This document shows, piece by piece, positions 27,669 to 37,075 of a stretch of 64,000 bases of DNA; the first letter of the stretch is position 1, and every line of letters starts with the position of its first letter. Location: the NCBI GenBank assembly GCA_029213305.1, contig JARGPA010000020.1:1-64000 (forward strand). Direction: 5' to 3'. The translations under genes and the position numbers were made by a program. Source of the stretch: Phycisphaerales bacterium. Its GTDB lineage: Bacteria; Planctomycetota; Phycisphaerae; Phycisphaerales; UBA1924. Below the pieces are notes generated by a model. The model made no database searches. It saw only the letters and a list, made by a program, of their open reading frames with translations, and was not told where the DNA came from.

Positions 27669-29177
27669 TTACGCTGCGACGATTTTTTGCGAAAGACTCG
27701 AATTCATCGTGGGAATGTATCGAGCGATCTCCTCAAGCACTGCTTTTCGACTATGACTCGATCTTGCATTGTCCATCCCGCTGATCATCGCTTCAATCGT
27801 CTCAGGTTCAACATCAGTACCATCGTCGAGTGAATAAATTCCAGGATGTGCTGTTCGCTCTAATCCTTCAGCATCATAACTCAACTGCTCGTGCAACTTC
27901 TCCCCAGGACGAGCACCAGTCAAAATCACAGGCACTGATCGAGGAGAACTCGAAACACCCATCGGTTGCCCTACCACTGCTTCATAGCCACAAGCTCGGA
28001 TAAAGCGCTTTGCTAATCCGAAGATGTTGATCGGTTCACTCATATCAAGGACAAACACTTCACCTGAACTTGAAGTCTCCATTCCAGACATTGCGCCTGC
28101 TTGCAAAACGAGTGTTGCTGCTTCAGGGATTGTCATAAAGTATCGAGTCATTCGTTCATCTGTCACAGTGACCGGCCGACCCGCCGCGATTTGATCTGCC
28201 CAGATCGGTAAAACTGAACATGCAGATCCAAGCACATTCCCAAATCGAACCATACTGAGCTTTGTCGAGATTCCACTCATCTTCGCAAGTGATTGCACAT
28301 ACATCTCTGCTAAACGCTTCGTTGCGCCCATCACATTCACTGGATTCACTGCTTTATCCGATGAGATCAACACAAATCGTTCAACCCCGATTGCAACACT
28401 TGCATCCGCGATCGATTTTGTTCCAAACACATTGTTTGTCACTGCATGCGAAGGATGATCCTCCATTAAAGGCACATGCTTGTGCGCAGCCGCATGGATA
28501 ACAACCTCAGGTTGATATCGCTCAAGCAAACTCAGAGTCCGCGATGCATCCACAACATCATGTAAAACCGCAACGCGTTCAATCAATGGGAACGATTCTT
28601 TGAGTTGACGATCAACCTCGAAGAGTGCATTCTCAGCGCGTTCCATGAGCACAACTTTGCGAGGCGAAAAAGTCGCTACCTGTCGAACAAGCTCAGATCC
28701 TATGGATCCACCCGCACCTGTTACAAGCACCGTTTTGTTGGTGAGTGTTTCGCCGACTAACTCTCGATCAATCGAATGAGCTTTTCGTCCCACAAGCTTT
28801 GCGAGATCAATCCGTGGAGATCCTACCGCAACTGTTGGAGAACTCGAAACTGAAGGCGCACAACTCAACAACTCATCCATTGGAGGCACAAATCGTTCAA
28901 CCACTCCTGCCCGATGCAATGAGATACTAATCTCACGCCACATCGAGCGATGAGACGCCGGAAGAGTCACGATCGCGTTTGATATTTCATGATTTGCACA
29001 TACTCCGATCAGCTCATCTTCGCGCCCAAGAACAGGGATACTCTCGATATTCGACTCTGAGGATTCGTCGACGAGCACAACCCCGACCATAGTCGGAGGC
29101 GTCTCAAGTGCAGACAACTGACGTATCACAAGCGAGCAAGCTTGAAGAGTTCCAACAATGATCGAGCGTTCAGCCAT
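27669..29177 (-). CDS. Sugar-nucleotide 4,6-dehydratase-like protein (FlaA1/CapD/WbpM type), without membrane helices
   Basis: 502 residues from the ATG at 29175-29177 (an upstream start 19 codons earlier is open). The N-terminal 150 residues look like a Rossmann-type domain (SIIVGTLQACSLVIRQLS). The second half is the extended SDR: GAGGSIGSELVRQV near residue 157, HAAAHKHVPLMEDHP, and the active site SSDKAVNPVNVMGATKR, where the usual Tyr is Met as in the PglF/WbpM group. Family members normally have four N-terminal transmembrane helices; none is present here, so the protein may be soluble. It would make a 4-keto-6-deoxy sugar nucleotide for surface glycans. ruvA starts divergently 92 bases away. 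Confidence 0.9.
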   Translation of the reverse strand: MAERSIIVGTLQACSLVIRQLSALETPPTMVGVVLVDESSESNIESIPVLGREDELIGVCANHEISNAIVTLPASHRSMWREISISLHRAGVVERFVPPMDELLSCAPSVSSSPTVAVGSPRIDLAKLVGRKAHSIDRELVGETLTNKTVLVTGAGGSIGSELVRQVATFSPRKVVLMERAENALFEVDRQLKESFPLIERVAVLHDVVDASRTLSLLERYQPEVVIHAAAHKHVPLMEDHPSHAVTNNVFGTKSIADASVAIGVERFVLISSDKAVNPVNVMGATKRLAEMYVQSLAKMSGISTKLSMVRFGNVLGSACSVLPIWADQIAAGRPVTVTDERMTRYFMTIPEAATLVLQAGAMSGMETSSSGEVFVLDMSEPINIFGLAKRFIRACGYEAVVGQPMGVSSSPRSVPVILTGARPGEKLHEQLSYDAEGLERTAHPGIYSLDDGTDVEPETIEAMISGMDNARSSHSRKAVLEEIARYIPTMNSSLSQKIVAA

Positions 29178-29268
29178 AGAACCACTATCGACCATATCGA
29201 GCGAAACAAACTGTTTTTCGGGAACAATCCGCAATCTCTGCGCTCAAATACGGGTATCCTCTCTCAAT

Positions 29269-29919
29269 ATGCTCACACGACTGACCGCAAAGCTCGATTC
29301 AATCGCAGAGGGTTCTATCCCCATCGCGATCCTAATTCCAAACCCAACCCTGGCCATCGAAGTACTGATCCCAGCGTATCTTGCACACGCACTCGAACCC
29401 CAAATCGGGAATCCGATCACACTCCACACCCATCTATATCTCGAAGCGCAAGGGCAAGGAACCAGCTTTATCCCCCGTCTCATCGGGTTTGATTCAATCT
29501 CTGATCGTGAGTTCTTTGAAGTATTCACAACCGTAAAAGGCGTCGGATCCAAAAAAGCACTCCGATCAATGATCGAATCCCCATCCGTGATCTCTGCTGC
29601 AATCATAAGCAAAGACACAAAAGCACTCACAAAGCTCCCAGAGATCGGGAAACGCACCGCAGAAACAATCATCGCTCAACTCACTGGAAAAGTCGAGCAA
29701 TTCGTCGGCGACGCAATCTTCAACTCTACTCCAAATCAACCCGCAAGCTTTATAGAGCATCCAACATTACCTGCTCCTGCGATCGAAGCAATCGCGGCCC
29801 TCGTTGCGCTGGGAGAACAACGCAATAACGCTGAACAAAAGGTTCAGCTCGCACTCACGAGAGTCGATCCGAGTGCCGATGTCGATACCATTGTCAACGC
29901 AGTCTTCGCAGGCGCGTAA
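29269..29919 (+). CDS. ruvA: Holliday junction helicase subunit RuvA
   Basis: 216 residues from the ATG at 29269, which gives MLTRLTAKLDSIAEGS, the OB-fold start. The helix-hairpin-helix motifs TVKGVGSKKALR and LPEIGKRTAETII sit at about residues 83-94 and 116-128. A flexible linker with Phe, Pro and Glu leads to the C-terminal domain EAIAALVALGEQRNNAEQKV, which contacts RuvB. RuvA tetramers clamp four-way junctions for branch migration. ruvB and ruvC are not in the window; ruvX lies 1.2 kb downstream but is a different enzyme. manC follows by 51 bases. Confidence 0.93.
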   Translation: MLTRLTAKLDSIAEGSIPIAILIPNPTLAIEVLIPAYLAHALEPQIGNPITLHTHLYLEAQGQGTSFIPRLIGFDSISDREFFEVFTTVKGVGSKKALRSMIESPSVISAAIISKDTKALTKLPEIGKRTAETIIAQLTGKVEQFVGDAIFNSTPNQPASFIEHPTLPAPAIEAIAALVALGEQRNNAEQKVQLALTRVDPSADVDTIVNAVFAGA

Positions 29920-29970
29920 ACATCCGATTGTACCCAGAATTGATTGATTACTGATCTGTAAGGACCCCAC

Positions 29971-31071
29971 ATGCGTTACTCGATGATTATGGCCGGCGGC
30001 TCAGGCACTCGACTCTGGCCAATGTCCCGTGACGGACAACCAAAACAACTCATCAAGTTCATCCACTCGGAAGGACAAACAAAGTCACTCTTAGAAATCG
30101 CGGCCCAAAGAGCGTCAAAGCTCGTCCCGTCAGACAAGCAGTACATCTGTACTGGGGAGCGCTACCGATCGCAGATCCTCGAAGGACTCCCCTCTTTCGA
30201 TAACGCGCACATCTTGGGTGAACCCCAACCTCGCGACACCGTGAACGCTGTTGCATTCGCGGCCGCCGTCTTCGCAAAGGAAGACCCAGATGCAATCTTC
30301 TCAGTACTTACTGCAGATCAACTCATCGAACCTGATGATGTTTTTAACAACTCGATGGAACTCGGATACAAACTTGTAGAAGAAGACCCTTCAAGACTCG
30401 TTACTTTTGGTATTAAACCAGATCACGCCGCAACAGGGTACGGCTACATCGAACACGGGGACCCAATCAAAGACACAGACAAACAAGCATTCCATGTCGC
30501 TCGATTCATCGAGAAACCCCCACTAGAAAACGCAGAAGCATATTTCCAATCTGGAAGATATGACTGGAACGCAGGGATGTTCGTCTTTCACGCTGCAACA
30601 TTGCTCAAACTCTACGAACGATTCATGCCTGAAAATGCTAAACTCATCGCAAAGCTCTCAGATGCTTGGGGAACTGATCAACAACAAGCAGTGCTCGACG
30701 AAATCTATCCTCAACTCGAAAAGACATCCGTCGATTACGGGATTATGGAACCCGCTGCTAATGAATCAGATGTTTCTATTGTCGGCGTGAAAATGGAAAT
30801 CACTTGGCTCGATGTCGGATCTTGGCCGGCCTACGGCGAAACCCTCAAACCTGACGCAAACTACAACAAAGCCGCCGGATTGAAAATAGAGTCATTCGAA
30901 TCTTCGAACAATATTGCGATCGGAGAAACCGAATCCGATCACACAATCGCACTCATCGGATGCGATGACCTGATCGTTATCCGTACAGATCGAGCAACCC
31001 TCGTTGTCCCAAAGAATCGTGCCCAGGACATCAAGAAACTCCATGATCTACTCCCAGACCATCTCAAATAA
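29971..31071 (+). CDS. manC: Mannose-1-phosphate guanylyltransferase
   Basis: 366 residues, AAGGA nine bases before the ATG. Nucleotidyltransferase signature MAGGSGTRLWPMSR near residue 7 and the PKQ motif at QPKQLIKF. Later come DQLIEPDDVF, KPDHAATGYGYIEHG and FIEKPP (about 155), the sugar-binding parts, and WNAGMFVFH. It makes GDP-mannose from GTP and mannose-1-phosphate for exopolysaccharide, LPS or glycoproteins. The short length means the protein lacks the C-terminal phosphomannose isomerase domain of bifunctional ManC. The next gene, ruvX, begins 40 bases later. Confidence 0.94.
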   Translation: MRYSMIMAGGSGTRLWPMSRDGQPKQLIKFIHSEGQTKSLLEIAAQRASKLVPSDKQYICTGERYRSQILEGLPSFDNAHILGEPQPRDTVNAVAFAAAVFAKEDPDAIFSVLTADQLIEPDDVFNNSMELGYKLVEEDPSRLVTFGIKPDHAATGYGYIEHGDPIKDTDKQAFHVARFIEKPPLENAEAYFQSGRYDWNAGMFVFHAATLLKLYERFMPENAKLIAKLSDAWGTDQQQAVLDEIYPQLEKTSVDYGIMEPAANESDVSIVGVKMEITWLDVGSWPAYGETLKPDANYNKAAGLKIESFESSNNIAIGETESDHTIALIGCDDLIVIRTDRATLVVPKNRAQDIKKLHDLLPDHLK

Positions 31072-31110
31072 ATGATGCATCTCCCAAAGTAGATCCACCT
31101 ATCATTCATA

Positions 31111-31587
31111 ATGCGAATCTTTGCAATCGATCTCGGCGACCAACGCACCGGCCTCGCACTCGGTGATCGAATCACCAACATCGCATCCCCCGCAGGGCTC
31201 ATCGAAGTCCCAATCGATCGAGAATCGGGATTATCTCTTATTCAAGAGATTCATCGTCAGTACCTCGATCAAACCGGGGGTTCAAATACTGAGATGGTCC
31301 TCGGACTCCCCCTGAACATGGATGAAACCGAAGGCCCAAGAGCAAAACTCGTTCGTGCATTCGCGATCAGACTTGCAAATCACTGTCAATGCCCGATCAT
31401 CCTTGTTGACGAAAGACGCACATCAATCGCGGCCGATCTGCGAATGTCGCAATCAGGACTCACTCATAAACAGAAGAAAATGCGTCGTGATGCAATTGCA
31501 GCCGCCGCGATCGCTCAGATGTACCTCGATGATCCAAATGTCGCAATTGACACAATCACGCCGATGAATGAATCATCTAACTCGTGA
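31111..31587 (+). CDS. ruvX: Pre-16S rRNA nuclease RuvX/YqgF
   Basis: 158 residues. RNase H-like fold with MRIFAIDLGDQRTGLALGD (Asp7 the first catalytic acid), VLGLPLNMDETEGPRA and the end segment VDERRTS followed by RRDAIAAAAIAQMYLD, all family marks. YqgF is essential in E. coli for maturation of 16S rRNA 5' ends; the resolvase role was an earlier suggestion. It is in a plus-strand row with ruvA and manC. Confidence 0.92.
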   Translation: MRIFAIDLGDQRTGLALGDRITNIASPAGLIEVPIDRESGLSLIQEIHRQYLDQTGGSNTEMVLGLPLNMDETEGPRAKLVRAFAIRLANHCQCPIILVDERRTSIAADLRMSQSGLTHKQKKMRRDAIAAAAIAQMYLDDPNVAIDTITPMNESSNS

Positions 31588-31658
31588 TTCTCTGAAACAT
31601 TCCACGATCTCAAGCGTTATATAAGTAGAACTTACTCTCGTCAGAATAGAGAAAAAAC

Positions 31659-32537
31659 ATGATCGCAACCCTGAGCTTGATCCTCGCGACTTTTATCAAC
31701 CTAATCCCTCAAGGGATCTCTATCGAACCAGATTCTACAGATGACACGGTTGTTGAATCATCCACTCAATCATCAGCAACAATAGACAACGCAAGAGATC
31801 TCCTGAGCGCACTCGGGAAACATGACTCAACAACCAACTCACTTGTCGGCGAGATCAGATTCACTTCAATCAATGCGCTCGAAAATGATCGACAAATGAG
31901 ATTCGGAGACCTCGCGATACAACGACAAGATGACGGCGTGCGTAACTACGCTGTATCTTTCAAAACCTTACTTATCGATGATCGACAAGAGATCATCTCA
32001 GAGCATTTCATATTTGACGGCCACTGGTTCGTCGAACGACTCCCAGAAGAAAAACAGTTCAACAAGCGTGAACTAGTACCAAACGGAGAAACACTCGATC
32101 CGATGGAACTCATGCGCGACGCCCCGTTCTGGGTTTCTCTAGGCCATGATCAAGATCGATTGCTCGCATCATATAAAGCAGAGTTACTCCCAACCAATAT
32201 CGGCCTACTCGACAACGAGGACTTTCCAGAACTCAAGTTCTTTGCAGAGTCACCAATGTTGATGAACACCTATCAACTCCTTCTCACCCCTAAGCCAGGC
32301 TCAGGATTCGAAGACGACTGGGAATCAGTGCGTATATGGATCAATAAAGAGACTTTGCTCCCAACGCTCTATATCAAATCCGAATGGACAGGTGATCTCC
32401 AGATCGTAGAACTCTTTAAAACCAAAACAAATACCAAGATCTCGAACTCAATCTTCGATACCACCACACCCGATGCACGCTCAGGATGGAATGTCCAAAT
32501 CTCCAGCTGGCGTGGCAATCAGGATCTTAACGAATGA
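31659..32537 (+). CDS. Secreted LolA/LppX-fold-like protein
   Basis: 292 residues with a short hydrophobic signal at the N-terminus (TLSLILATFINLIPQGISI). After a Ser/Thr-rich segment there is an open beta-barrel-like series: SLVGEIRFTSI, FGDLAIQR, VRNYAVSFKTLLIDDRQ, HFIFDGHWFVERL, and later VRIWINKETLLPTLY. This order of strands resembles outer-membrane lipoprotein sorting proteins of the LolA/YdhA group, but no signature decides it. Its stop overlaps the start of the TPR-peptidase gene (ATGA), so the two are co-translated. Function unknown; a periplasmic lipid or lipoprotein carrier is inference. Confidence 0.7.
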   Translation: MIATLSLILATFINLIPQGISIEPDSTDDTVVESSTQSSATIDNARDLLSALGKHDSTTNSLVGEIRFTSINALENDRQMRFGDLAIQRQDDGVRNYAVSFKTLLIDDRQEIISEHFIFDGHWFVERLPEEKQFNKRELVPNGETLDPMELMRDAPFWVSLGHDQDRLLASYKAELLPTNIGLLDNEDFPELKFFAESPMLMNTYQLLLTPKPGSGFEDDWESVRIWINKETLLPTLYIKSEWTGDLQIVELFKTKTNTKISNSIFDTTTPDARSGWNVQISSWRGNQDLNE

Positions 32538-35269
32538 ACATCATCGCGTTCCCACTGACATTAGTCGCAACCATATTCGTTCTATCAACAAGCATTGGCA
32601 ACACGATTTGTGCTCAACCAATCGAACCGATTGAGCATGCCCCACCCGCGGATGATCAACGAGCTCAAGTTCCACAGGAACTCAGTGAGATCACACAAGC
32701 TCTCAAAGATCTACTCAATGCTTCTTATCTGACAGATGAAGAACGATCCGCGCTTCGAGTTGAGCACGGCTTGTGGACATCACAAGACCTCAACGATCCG
32801 ATCCACGCTGCAAAAGCTGCACTGATGTTATGCAATCTCACTGCACCATCGCTTAAGAACCCAAATGCAGACCCATTTGATCGCGCTCATGCTGCTCTCC
32901 TGCGTGGAGAACCCCAAAACGCGATCAATCTGCTCGATCAACAACTCGGAGGCCTCCAACCACCATCCTACTTATCAATCAAAGCACAAGCACATGAAAT
33001 GCTTGGACAGAACGATCTTGCATTGAGCTCTCTCAAAGAGATCGAATCTATGATGACATCTGAGATTGTTTCAGACCCAAACGAGCTCGCATTCGCAATC
33101 GAAGGTCTCATTCAACTCACCCGCTTACGCGGTCCAACTGAAAACAAAGACTTTGATGCAAACTCTGAATACCAAAGCATCGCAAAACTACTCGCTAACG
33201 CGCGTGACAATATTGATCGCTTAAACTGGCGCATCCGACTCGTAGAAGCACAACTCTTCTACGCACACAACAACTACAAAGACGCACACAATGCTGCTGT
33301 TGAAGTTCTGCAACTCAACCCACGCAATGCAACCGCCGCCGCACTCATCGGGAATATGGCCGTCGATTCGTTTGACTTTGATACCGCCGAAGAAATTGCG
33401 TCACGACTTGATTCAATCTCTTCTTTTTTAGACTCGCCGAACTCAGACAATATCTCTCCATCATTATTGGGATCAATCATCCGTTCTCGCATTGCGCTCC
33501 GTAGAAAAGATCCGCAAGGCGCGGAATCTGCAATTGATCCAATGCTCGTTCAACTCCCAAATCAACGAACACTCCTTGAGCTCAACGCCGCCGCCGCCGC
33601 GGCAGGGTTCCGCACCAGTTCAGTTGAACATCTACTCAATAAATACGATGAACTCTCCCCAGGATCTCCACTCGCAATAATGCGTGTTGCAGATACATTC
33701 TCAGAGTATCGTCAGTACACCTACGCCGCAGAGTTGTATCGTCGAGTCATCGAACGCGCTCCCTATTGGGGTCAACCCCGTCTCCAACTCGGACTCCTCC
33801 TCGTCCAAGCTGGAAAAGACCAATACGCAAAATCAACTCTCGAAGAAGCGCTCAAACTCGACCCTTTCAATATCCGCGCCCAGAACTCACTCAAGCTCGT
33901 AACAGAACTCGCGAGCTACTCCGTAATCGAAACCCCTCACTTTATAATCCGTTATAAACCAGGGACAACAGATGAACTCGTCGCGAAGGAGATGCCAGAA
34001 ATACTCGAACGCATCCACACACGGGTAACTTCAAACCAACCCGGAGGAGTAGACTTTGAGCCCGCCGAGAAGACCATCATCGAGCTCATGCCAAACCACG
34101 AATGGTTCGCAGTCCGAATCGGTGGTATGCCTTCAATCCACACAATGGCCGCCTCAACCGGACCCGTCATCGCAATCGAAGCTCCAAAGGAAGGTAAAAA
34201 ATCTTCCATAGGCCGATACGATTGGGCAAGGGTCCTCCAACACGAATACACCCACACTGTCAATCTCGCACGAACACGCAATCGAGTAATCCATTGGATG
34301 ACAGAAGCAAACGCAGTATTCAATGAGGATGCACCAAGATCATCACAAACTTGGTCACTACTCACTGATGCATACAACAACGAGGAACTTTTCGATCTCG
34401 AGGAGATCAACACCGCCTTTGTGCGTCCAAAGAAACCAACAGATCGATCCCTTGCATACGCACAGGGTGCTTGGATGTTTGAATACATCGTCGAACGCTA
34501 TGGCCGAGAAGCTCCCCTCAAAATCTTCGACGCCTCCGCCGCAGGCCGAAACGCAACCGAAGTATTCGAGCAAACATTGTCGCTCACACCAGAATCATTT
34601 CTCGAAGAGTTCATCCCATGGGCGCATGACCAACTCCTATCCAACGGCTTAATCCTTGAAGATGGAGTCCCTGATCTCTCAGAACTATTCGATACCGAAA
34701 ACGAAGATGCTCAAGCATCAATCCCAAGTATCGAACAAATCGATGCACTCTTAGAACAATACCCAAATCATCCCCAACTGATCACACTCAAAGTCGGGAT
34801 AGCACTCGTCGGCGCCGATACCCAACTGAGTAACGACCAAGTCGATCTTCTTGAAAACGCGATAGTTATTCGTCCGACAGACGAAGCGCCACATCGCAGA
34901 CTCGCGAAACACTATCTCGCATCTGATTCACTCAAAGATCAACTCAAAGCAATTCCATACCTTGAATATCTAGATGCAAGAGAAATTCACTCCCCCGCTT
35001 TCGCTGCTGAACTCTCGTTGCTTTATGCACAGTCCGCAACTCCAAGTCACGCTGAGCTAGCTCTCAACAAAGCAATCCGCGCAATCAGCATTGCTCCATA
35101 TGACGCAGATCAACGCGAACGCGCAGCACGCGTCGCTCTCATCATCGGAGATTTAGAACAAGCAAAGCATCAGATCGAAGCACTCGTTTTACTCGAACCC
35201 GATCGATCAGTGCATCAACGAAGACTCGAGGCTCTCAACAAACGTCTCAATAGCTCAACTGAGCCTTAA
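32534..35269 (+). CDS. TPR-repeat protein with gluzincin-type metallopeptidase domain
   Basis: 911 residues with an N-terminal signal peptide (FPLTLVATIFVLSTSIGNTI). Two TPR blocks are visible, about residues 100-460 and 730-905, with patterns such as AHNAAVEVLQLNPRNATAAALIG. Between them lies a peptidase domain: HEYTH at residues 570-574, then a Glu in HWMTEANAVF 17 residues later, the arrangement of MA-clan peptidases. SLAYAQGAWMFEYIVERYG follows as in the domain called Peptidase_MA_2. The protein is probably periplasmic. The end overlaps the convergent propeller gene by four bases. The substrate is unknown. Confidence 0.85.
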   Translation: MNIIAFPLTLVATIFVLSTSIGNTICAQPIEPIEHAPPADDQRAQVPQELSEITQALKDLLNASYLTDEERSALRVEHGLWTSQDLNDPIHAAKAALMLCNLTAPSLKNPNADPFDRAHAALLRGEPQNAINLLDQQLGGLQPPSYLSIKAQAHEMLGQNDLALSSLKEIESMMTSEIVSDPNELAFAIEGLIQLTRLRGPTENKDFDANSEYQSIAKLLANARDNIDRLNWRIRLVEAQLFYAHNNYKDAHNAAVEVLQLNPRNATAAALIGNMAVDSFDFDTAEEIASRLDSISSFLDSPNSDNISPSLLGSIIRSRIALRRKDPQGAESAIDPMLVQLPNQRTLLELNAAAAAAGFRTSSVEHLLNKYDELSPGSPLAIMRVADTFSEYRQYTYAAELYRRVIERAPYWGQPRLQLGLLLVQAGKDQYAKSTLEEALKLDPFNIRAQNSLKLVTELASYSVIETPHFIIRYKPGTTDELVAKEMPEILERIHTRVTSNQPGGVDFEPAEKTIIELMPNHEWFAVRIGGMPSIHTMAASTGPVIAIEAPKEGKKSSIGRYDWARVLQHEYTHTVNLARTRNRVIHWMTEANAVFNEDAPRSSQTWSLLTDAYNNEELFDLEEINTAFVRPKKPTDRSLAYAQGAWMFEYIVERYGREAPLKIFDASAAGRNATEVFEQTLSLTPESFLEEFIPWAHDQLLSNGLILEDGVPDLSELFDTENEDAQASIPSIEQIDALLEQYPNHPQLITLKVGIALVGADTQLSNDQVDLLENAIVIRPTDEAPHRRLAKHYLASDSLKDQLKAIPYLEYLDAREIHSPAFAAELSLLYAQSATPSHAELALNKAIRAISIAPYDADQRERAARVALIIGDLEQAKHQIEALVLLEPDRSVHQRRLEALNKRLNSSTEP

Positions 35270-36651
35270 GAGCACCCATCGCTATACGCGTTAAGAAACT
35301 CTGTGACATCTGCAAACTCAAGGATGCCGTTGTTGTCGAAATCTGCTTTCAAGTCCATCGTGAAAAACGCACGGATAAATGCCGACAGATCGAAGTAGTT
35401 CAACGAACCATCTACTGTAATGTCCGCATTACAAACTAAACATCCCAAGTCATACACAGAGACGGAACCAATATTCTCATCCGCTCGAGGCGATGCAATC
35501 ATCGCAGTATCACCATCGAGCCCCATCCTTGATCCAAAGAGAGAATCTGATTGAGCACTCGGATTCTCGATCGTTGCAGACTGAACCCACATGCCATCAA
35601 TCAGTCGATAGATAAAAACAACCCCAACGTTTTTATCCGTAAATGGAGCTCCAATAAGCATCAGCTCATCTTGATTAACGATTACCCCGCTCCCGAATCC
35701 GCTGACATCTCCTGCAAACTCAGGAATCAATGTCTGGGTTTCGCTCCAAGCACCATCCACATACGCAAACACAACAACTGCTCCGAATAGGTCCGCAACA
35801 TAATCACTTGGATCACCAACGAAGATCAAATCTTCAGAGATTGCAAGCTCGAGCCCAAAGCTGCGATTGAAATCAGAAACAGCAGGTTCCAACTTCGCAG
35901 ATTGAATCCAATGCGAACCATCATACTCAAACACATAAACCGATCCGTGTCGAGTAAACAACTCGTCTCTGTCCCACGGCGCTCCGACGATCAATCGATC
36001 TCCTCTGAGCTTGGGTGATATCCCGAAAACATCACCGTTCTCGCCGTCGGATGCTGTGATCTTCTGGACTTCATTCCATGCTTCGCCGTCAAACTCGAAG
36101 ATATATATCGCCCCAGGACTGTTGCCAGAGACACTTCCAGGCGCACCGATCACTGCGCGTCCATTCTCCTGATCGAGAACACCGAATCCATCCTCTGGAG
36201 CTCCATCCGATGCAAGAATCTTCTGAATGAAAACCCATTCCTCGTCGATGAATCGATATGCATAGACCGACCCTGAGTTTTCCCCCAGATCATTATCTCT
36301 CTGCGCTCCAACCAACAACGAGTCATCGTCAACCGAAATCCACACCCCAAAGATCATCCCCGACTCGCCATCCGTAGGCGAAATACGATCTTCAAAGACC
36401 CAGTTCTCCCCATCAAATCGAAAAAGATGAACCGAACCAGATTCAACCCCATCAACAACATCCATGTACACACCCACAAACGCGGAATCACCTGAAACTG
36501 CAACTGAAGACCCAAAGACCGATTGCTCTCTCGGTTCAAAGTTATAAAGATGCTCAACTAACTCGGGTTGACACATCTGTCCCAAAACAGATGAACAACT
36601 GAATCCACACATACAAAGAATGAACACACTCAATCGCTGGAAACACATCAT
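35266..36651 (-). CDS. Secreted beta-propeller protein with C-terminal dockerin-like repeats
   Basis: 461 residues, GAGG eight bases before the ATG. Signal peptide MMCFQRLSVFILCMCGFSC. Seven or so repeats of the pattern FGxSVAVSGDxAFVGxxxD then GSVYVFRFD make a beta propeller, as in FG-GAP or integrin-alpha-like proteins. The C-terminus has two Asp/Asn loops, ADITVDGSLNYFDLSAFIRAF and DFDNNGILEFADVTEFLNAY, then SDGCS. That is a dockerin-like pair of EF-hands followed by a Gly-Cys end, as in the dockerin-anchored proteins of Phycisphaerae. Ca binding and surface attachment are likely. It is a paralogue of the gene at 39512. Confidence 0.88.
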   Translation of the reverse strand: MMCFQRLSVFILCMCGFSCSSVLGQMCQPELVEHLYNFEPREQSVFGSSVAVSGDSAFVGVYMDVVDGVESGSVHLFRFDGENWVFEDRISPTDGESGMIFGVWISVDDDSLLVGAQRDNDLGENSGSVYAYRFIDEEWVFIQKILASDGAPEDGFGVLDQENGRAVIGAPGSVSGNSPGAIYIFEFDGEAWNEVQKITASDGENGDVFGISPKLRGDRLIVGAPWDRDELFTRHGSVYVFEYDGSHWIQSAKLEPAVSDFNRSFGLELAISEDLIFVGDPSDYVADLFGAVVVFAYVDGAWSETQTLIPEFAGDVSGFGSGVIVNQDELMLIGAPFTDKNVGVVFIYRLIDGMWVQSATIENPSAQSDSLFGSRMGLDGDTAMIASPRADENIGSVSVYDLGCLVCNADITVDGSLNYFDLSAFIRAFFTMDLKADFDNNGILEFADVTEFLNAYSDGCS

Positions 36652-36778
36652 CTGAAATACCTCGGAGTTCTCGCACGAAGTTAGAATCCAAAGAATCTAT
36701 CACAAACCAGGTACTGATTCATGATTCGAAGTTCTGATTTGCACATTTACCCCAATATCGAATACACACTCGAAACAA

Positions 36779-37043
36779 TCACAGGCAAAAAATGTCGCCA
36801 ACAACATATTCATCTGGAAGATACCCAAAGAATCCTATAAATGTGTTGTTAGATGTGATTACAGGATAAAGAGTCCATCCTGAACCCGTGACATCCAAAG
36901 TGACATACGCCGCGGGATCAGTCAAATCACCCCATGGCAATGATCAAAGAAAACATACATCTTGTGATCCGCTAAAAGATTGCTGTCACCTGAGCCAATC
37001 AGGAACATATCAATATAAAGCAAGACACACTCGTCTCGCTTTC
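36779..37043 (-). pseudogene. Decayed 3' end of a secreted-protein gene
   Basis: In the gap between the propeller gene and plsC, the minus strand holds a protein-like reading frame broken by one frameshift near position 36926. The upstream part reads LYIDMFLIGSGDSNLLADHK and MYVFFDHCHG. After a shift of one base it continues DLTDPAAYVTLDVTGSGWTL and YPVITSNNTFIGFFGYLPDE to a stop. No start codon or signal is left. The content suggests the beta-sandwich end of a secreted protein, but no family is recognised. An alternative is two short random frames; the continuity of the protein-like composition argues against that. The remaining 100 or so bases of the gap show nothing. Confidence 0.45.
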
Positions 37044-37075
37044 ACACAATAACATGAATATTAAAAGTTCGCAAA

